DNA of 36,022 nucleotides from an uncultured Clostridia bacterium (GTDB lineage Bacteria > Bacillota > Clostridia > Oscillospirales > CAG-272). Location of the stretch: positions 1-36,022 of the forward strand of contig CAMEON010000019.1 of assembly GCA_945929845.1 (NCBI GenBank), read 5' to 3'. The notes beneath the pieces were generated by a model. The model made no database searches, was not told where the DNA came from, and saw only the letters and a list, made by a program, of their open reading frames with translations. A program made the translations under genes and the position numbers. Shown here piece by piece: positions 31,850-36,022 of the stretch (within the stretch, counting starts at the first letter, position 1; each line of letters begins with the position of its first letter).

Positions 31850-32893
31850 ATGCGAGAAACTGAATATATGTACGGGACAGCCCGTATCCGTGCCCTGGAG
31901 AACCGCATCGTGGGGCGGGAAAAGCTGAATGTGCTCATGGAGGCCAGAGGCCGGGAGGAGATCCTCTCCCGGCTGGCTGAGTACGGCGTGCTCTCCCGGG
32001 AGGGGAACAACCTCTCCGGCGGGCAGACCGACCGGAGCGGGGAGGCTTTCTCCCAGGCCGTGGAGGAGGCCCTTTCCGGCCTTCTGCGGGATGCCTACCG
32101 GGATGTGGAGGAGGCGGCACCGGACGGGCGGGTGTTCGTCTGGTTCCGGTATCCCTACGACTGCAACAATATCAAGCTGGCCATCAAGTGCCGCATCCGG
32201 GGGATCCCGGAGGAGGAGGTGCGCCAGATGCTGTTTGACTTCGGTACAGTGCCCCCGGACGGGGTGCTGACCGCTGTCCGGGAGGGCGACTTCCGTGCGT
32301 TCCCCCCGGCCATGGCCGCCGGTGCCACGGCGGCAGAGGAGGCCTACGCCAAGAGCAGTGACCCCAGGCAGATCGACACCAACCTGGACAAGGCCTGCTA
32401 CCGGGATATGCTGGCCACCGCAGAGGAGAGCGGCGACCCCACTCTCCTTTCCTGGCTGAGGGCAAAGATAGACCTGCTCAACGCCGTCATTTGCCTGCGG
32501 ATGCTGCGGATCGGACAGAGCGATGCCGGACGTAGCTTCCTTTTGGATACCCTGTTGCCCGGCGGGGATCTGCCGCTGTCCCTGTTCACCGAGGCGTACG
32601 ACACCGGCGAGACCTTCCTGTGGGAGCGGCTGGCGGCGTCCCGGTACGCCTCCTTTGCCCGAGCCGCTGAAAAGACGGAAAAGACCCCGGCCGATGTGGA
32701 GCGGTGCGCCGACGACTGCTGGATGTCCATTGTCAAAGAAGGGGCCAGAGTCGCCTTCGGAGCCCCGGTGCTGGCCGGGTACCTGGTAGGCTGGGAGGCG
32801 GCAGTCAAGAAGATCCGCATGGTGCTGGCGGCCAAGGAGGCCGGACTGGACATTGCGGTCATCCGGGAGAGAGTGGGGGAGAGCTATGTATAA
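31850..32893 (+). CDS. ntpC: V/A-type ATPase subunit C
   Basis: 347-residue all-helical subunit (d in eukaryotes) that joins the rotor shaft D-F to the K ring. It starts MRETEYMYGTARIRALENRI, as in the family, and includes FVWFRYPYDCNNIKLAIKCR. I chose ATG 31850 over a GTG at 31838, because AAAGGG (31831-31836) is 13 nt from the ATG and only one base from the GTG. It overlaps subunit F by 8 bp, which implies coupled translation. Confidence 0.91.
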   Translation: MRETEYMYGTARIRALENRIVGREKLNVLMEARGREEILSRLAEYGVLSREGNNLSGGQTDRSGEAFSQAVEEALSGLLRDAYRDVEEAAPDGRVFVWFRYPYDCNNIKLAIKCRIRGIPEEEVRQMLFDFGTVPPDGVLTAVREGDFRAFPPAMAAGATAAEEAYAKSSDPRQIDTNLDKACYRDMLATAEESGDPTLLSWLRAKIDLLNAVICLRMLRIGQSDAGRSFLLDTLLPGGDLPLSLFTEAYDTGETFLWERLAASRYASFARAAEKTEKTPADVERCADDCWMSIVKEGARVAFGAPVLAGYLVGWEAAVKKIRMVLAAKEAGLDIAVIRERVGESYV

Positions 32894-33212
32894 GATCGCG
32901 ATCATCGGCGAGCGGGACTGCGTGATGGGCTATATGGCCATTGGCTTTTCTGTGCACGAGGCACAGGATGCCGCTACGGCGGGTCGTGTCCTGCATAGGC
33001 TGGCAAAAAGCGGTGAGTATGCCATCATATTCATCGTAGAGAATTACGCCAAAGCCCTGGAAGAGGAGATCGCCGCATACAAGGATTCGCCCCTGCCCGC
33101 CATCATTGTCATTCCCGGACGGGAGGGCTCTACCGGCTACGGCATGGCCGCCATCAAGAGCTCTGTGGAGCGGGCGGTCGGTGCGGACATCCTGTTCAAG
33201 GACAGCAAATAA
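32886..33212 (+). CDS. V/A-type ATPase subunit F (rotor shaft)
   Basis: 108-residue central-shaft subunit that binds D and modulates hydrolysis (NtpG in Enterococcus naming). It starts MYKIAIIGERDCVMGYMAIG, followed by the family block YAIIFIVENYAKAL, then PAIIVIPGREGSTGYG, a Rossmann-like fold. Length is normal. The ATG lies inside the last codons of subunit C, and the next gene follows after 24 bp. Confidence 0.93.
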   Translation: MYKIAIIGERDCVMGYMAIGFSVHEAQDAATAGRVLHRLAKSGEYAIIFIVENYAKALEEEIAAYKDSPLPAIIVIPGREGSTGYGMAAIKSSVERAVGADILFKDSK

Positions 33213-33236
33213 GCCAAGGGAAAGGAAAGAACGAAA

Positions 33237-35009
33237 GTGGTAGAAGGAAAGATTCTCAAGGTTTCCGGCCCGCTGGTCATTGCCGAGGGTATGCGGAACG
33301 CCAATATGTTTGATGTGGTGCGGGTGGGTCAGAACCGGCTCATCGGCGAGATCATAGAGATGCACGGGGACAGAGCCTCCATTGAGGTCTACGAGGAGAC
33401 CGCCGGACTGGGGCGGGGCGACCGGGTGGTGTCCACCGGAGCACCGCTGTCGGTGGAGCTTGGCCCCGGCCTGCTGGAGAGCATCTATGACGGCATCCAG
33501 CGTCCGCTGTCCACCATGTGTGAGCGGTACGGCTCCAATATCCAGAAGGGTATTGACGAGCCGGCCCTGGACAGGGAGCGCACCTGGCACTTTGAGGCTG
33601 CCCTGGGCTACGGCGACCAGGTCGGTCCCGGGGATGTGTACGGCACGGTGCAGGAGACGGATGTGATCCTGCATAAGATCATGTGCCCGCCCAAGAAGCG
33701 GGGCACGGTCATGGAGCTGTACTCCGGTGACTTCCGGGTGACAGACCGGATCGGCAAGCTGAAGCTGGAGGACGGCACCATTGAGGACATCACCCTGATG
33801 CAGAAGTGGCCGGTTCGTGTGTCCCGGCCTTACGCCGAAAAGCTGCCGCCGGTGGAGCCCATGATCACCGGACAGCGGGTCATTGATGCCTTGTTCCCCA
33901 TTGCCAAGGGCGGCACCGCCTGTGTGCCCGGCCCCTTCGGTTCCGGTAAGACGGTAGTTCAGCACCAGCTGGCCAAGTGGAGCGATGTAGACCTGGTGGT
34001 GTACATCGGATGCGGCGAGCGGGGAAACGAGATGACGGATGTGCTGCGGGAGTTCCCGGAGCTGACCGACCCCCGCACCGGGAAATCGCTGATGGAGCGC
34101 ACGGTGCTGATCGCCAACACATCGGATATGCCGGTGGCCGCCCGGGAGGCTTCCATCTACACCGGGATCACCATCGCCGAGTATTACCGGGATATGGGTT
34201 ACTCGGTGGCTGTCATCGCAGACTCCACCTCCCGGTGGGCTGAGGCACTCCGTGAGATGTCCGGCCGTCTGGAGGAGATGCCCGGCGAGGAGGGCTACCC
34301 CGCCTACCTGACCTCCCGGCTGGCCCAGTTCTACGAGCGGGCCGGTAAGGTGGTCTGCCTGGGTGCGGATGGGCGGCAGGGTGCTCTGTCCGCCATCGGA
34401 GCCGTGTCCCCCCAGGGCGGCGATATATCCGAGCCTGTGACCCAGGCTACCCTGCGTATCGTCAAGGTCTTCTGGGGTCTGGACTCCTCCCTGGCGTACC
34501 GCCGTCACTTCCCGGCCATCAACTGGCTGAACTCCTACTCCCTGTACCGGGATCGCCTGGAGCCTTGGTTTGCCGAGCATGTGTCCGGCAAGTGGATGGA
34601 GTACACCGGACGGTGTCTCAAGACCCTCCAGTTGGAGGCAGATCTGGACGAGATCGTCAAGCTGGTGGGTATGGATGCCCTGTCCTCCGATGACAGACTG
34701 ACTATGGAATCAGCCCGCTCTATCCGGGAGGACTTCCTCCAGCAGAACGCCTTCGAGGGGGAGGACAGCTACACCGCCCTGGATAAGCAGTTCACCATGA
34801 TGGAGCTGGTCTTTGCCTTTGAGGACAAGGCTCGTCGGGCCATCGCCGACGGAGCGGATGTGGAGGCGGTGTCCAACCTGCCGGTCCGTGAGGACATTGG
34901 CCGGTTCAAGGCCGTGCCCTATGCCGAGTACAAGGCGGCGGCAGAGCGTATTCAAGCCGAGATGACGGAACAGTTGAACGGGCTGGTGTCCGCCGCCCGG
35001 CAGTCCTGA
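33237..35009 (+). CDS. ntpA: V/A-type ATPase catalytic subunit A
   Basis: 590-residue catalytic subunit that binds and hydrolyses or synthesises ATP. The Walker A P-loop GPFGSGKT is at 232-239, preceded by the long non-homologous insertion typical of A subunits (about 110-200). Other signatures: [30 protein letters not shown] (Walker B region) and [14 protein letters not shown]. The start codon is GTG with AAGGAAA about 10 nt upstream; [19 protein letters not shown] is the usual family start. Length is normal and no residue is missing. Confidence 0.97.
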   Translation: MVEGKILKVSGPLVIAEGMRNANMFDVVRVGQNRLIGEIIEMHGDRASIEVYEETAGLGRGDRVVSTGAPLSVELGPGLLESIYDGIQRPLSTMCERYGSNIQKGIDEPALDRERTWHFEAALGYGDQVGPGDVYGTVQETDVILHKIMCPPKKRGTVMELYSGDFRVTDRIGKLKLEDGTIEDITLMQKWPVRVSRPYAEKLPPVEPMITGQRVIDALFPIAKGGTACVPGPFGSGKTVVQHQLAKWSDVDLVVYIGCGERGNEMTDVLREFPELTDPRTGKSLMERTVLIANTSDMPVAAREASIYTGITIAEYYRDMGYSVAVIADSTSRWAEALREMSGRLEEMPGEEGYPAYLTSRLAQFYERAGKVVCLGADGRQGALSAIGAVSPQGGDISEPVTQATLRIVKVFWGLDSSLAYRRHFPAINWLNSYSLYRDRLEPWFAEHVSGKWMEYTGRCLKTLQLEADLDEIVKLVGMDALSSDDRLTMESARSIREDFLQQNAFEGEDSYTALDKQFTMMELVFAFEDKARRAIADGADVEAVSNLPVREDIGRFKAVPYAEYKAAAERIQAEMTEQLNGLVSAARQS

Positions 35010-35040
35010 GATGGTTTGGTGAAAGGAGATCCTGTCAATC

Positions 35041-36022
35041 ATGATAAAAGAGTACAGAACCATTGAGGAAGTGGCTGGCCCCTTGATGCTGGTCAAGCAG
35101 GTGGACGGTGTCAAGTATGACGAGCTGGGCGAGATCCAGTTGCCCAACGGAGAGGTGCGCCGGTGCCGTGTGCTGGAAGTCAACGGGCGGAATGTGCTGG
35201 TTCAGCTGTTTGAATCCTCCGCCGGACTGAACCTGGCCGAATCCAAGGTGCGCTTTACCGGACACGGCGTGGAGCTTCCGGTGTCGGAGCATATGCTGGG
35301 ACGGGTGTTCAACGGCATGGGTGAGCCTATCGACGATGGCCCTGCCCTGATCCCGGATATGTCCCTGGACATCAACGGCTCCCCCATCAATCCCGCCGCC
35401 CGGTACTACCCCTCCGAGTTCATCCAGACCGGTATATCCACCATTGACGGTCTGAATACACTGGTACGGGGTCAGACGCTGCCTATCTTCTCCGGCTCCG
35501 GTCTGCCCCATGCCAATCTGGCGGCTCAGATCGCCCGGCAGGCCAAGGTGCGGGGTTCGGATTCCCGGTTTGCCGTGGTCTTTGCCGCCATCGGTATCAC
35601 CTTTGAGGAGGCGGACTTCTTCATCTCCGACTTCCGCAAGACCGGCGCCATTGACCGCACCGTGCTGTTCATCAACCTGGCTTCGGATGCGGCTATTGAG
35701 CGTATCTCCACGCCCCGTATGGCTCTGACCGCCGCCGAGTACCTGGCCTTCCAGTGCAATATGCATGTGCTGGTCATAATGACCGACATCACCAACTACG
35801 CCGAGGCCCTCCGTGAGGTCTCCGCCGCCCGGAAGGAAGTGCCCGGCCGCCGGGGCTACCCCGGCTACCTGTACACTGACCTGGCCACCATGTACGAGCG
35901 GGCCGGGCGGAAGATGGGCTCTGAGGGTTCCATCACCATGATCCCCATCCTGACCATGCCGGAGGATGACAAGACCCACCCCATCCCCGACCTGACCGGC
36001 TATATCACCGAGGGGCAGATCA
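35041..36022 (+). CDS. ntpB: V/A-type ATPase subunit B (partial, runs off the window)
   Basis: The first 327 residues of the regulatory nucleotide-binding subunit B. It begins [20 protein letters not shown] and has the B-type degenerate loop [20 protein letters not shown] in place of a P-loop, then [25 protein letters not shown]-type sequence and [17 protein letters not shown] lies about 13 nt before the ATG. About 130 more residues, and probably subunit D, lie beyond the window. Confidence 0.96.
   Translation, partial: MIKEYRTIEEVAGPLMLVKQVDGVKYDELGEIQLPNGEVRRCRVLEVNGRNVLVQLFESSAGLNLAESKVRFTGHGVELPVSEHMLGRVFNGMGEPIDDGPALIPDMSLDINGSPINPAARYYPSEFIQTGISTIDGLNTLVRGQTLPIFSGSGLPHANLAAQIARQAKVRGSDSRFAVVFAAIGITFEEADFFISDFRKTGAIDRTVLFINLASDAAIERISTPRMALTAAEYLAFQCNMHVLVIMTDITNYAEALREVSAARKEVPGRRGYPGYLYTDLATMYERAGRKMGSEGSITMIPILTMPEDDKTHPIPDLTGYITEGQI

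Overview
The window is GC-rich chromosomal DNA (by eye about 60% GC) from a spore-forming member of the Firmicutes, most likely class Clostridia, Ruminococcaceae/Oscillospiraceae-like. The evidence is a dgt-dnaG-rpoD cluster, a spore-germination protease gene (gpr), a V/A-type ATPase operon, a GlnRS next to an atypical GluRS, lipoproteins with Gram-positive-style lipoboxes, and near-consensus sigma-A promoters (nine with 17-bp spacers). No phage, transposase, CRISPR array, tRNA or rRNA gene is visible. Taxonomy below class is inference.

Layout: 1-741 holds a YigZ/IMPACT gene with its terminator. 844-5077 is the replication/transcription cluster dgt-dnaG-rpoD (dgt and dnaG overlap by ATGA). 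5461-9580 holds a very large solute-binding-like lipoprotein, a HAD phosphatase and a convergent SH3 lipoprotein. 10023-11111 is a gene I do not recognise. 11211-15573 (minus strand) is an MBL hydrolase followed by gltX and glnS. 16045-18108 is an orphan OppA-type lipoprotein. 18421-22686 holds gpr, an XRE/S24 LexA-like repressor, rarA and a DUF378 membrane protein. 23125-24910 is a pair of paralogous membrane proteins. 25036-27445 (minus) is a Bcp peroxiredoxin and glmS. 27991 to the window end is the V/A-ATPase operon in the order H-I-K-E-C-F-A-B, with B cut by the window edge.

The intergenic DNA is dominated by two families of short non-coding interspersed repeats. Family 1 (about 250-305 bp, ends GTTACAGTTCA...TGAACTGTAAC) has five near-complete copies and up to three fragments between 9.7 and 27.9 kb. 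The copies carry alternative hairpin cassettes, and base changes between copies are compensated so that the hairpins stay paired. Family 2 (about 167 bp, ends TTAAGGAA(A/C)CGCTGATT) has two full copies in inverted orientation flanking one of the paralogous membrane genes, and a truncated copy starting at the stop codon of the large lipoprotein. Neither family encodes a protein; they look like MITE-like elements. Several sit in places that matter: one fills the whole gap upstream of gltX, one supplies the last codons of gpr, and one lies inside the leader of a membrane gene. These repeats are the strongest candidates for something not yet described here. The coding content itself is mostly ordinary housekeeping.

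How genes work together: dgt, dnaG and rpoD link dNTP supply, priming and the main sigma factor. gltX and glnS charge glutamate and glutamine tRNAs. The V/A-ATPase K subunit carries the residues that bind Na+ in the Enterococcus hirae enzyme, suggesting a sodium-coupled rotary ATPase.
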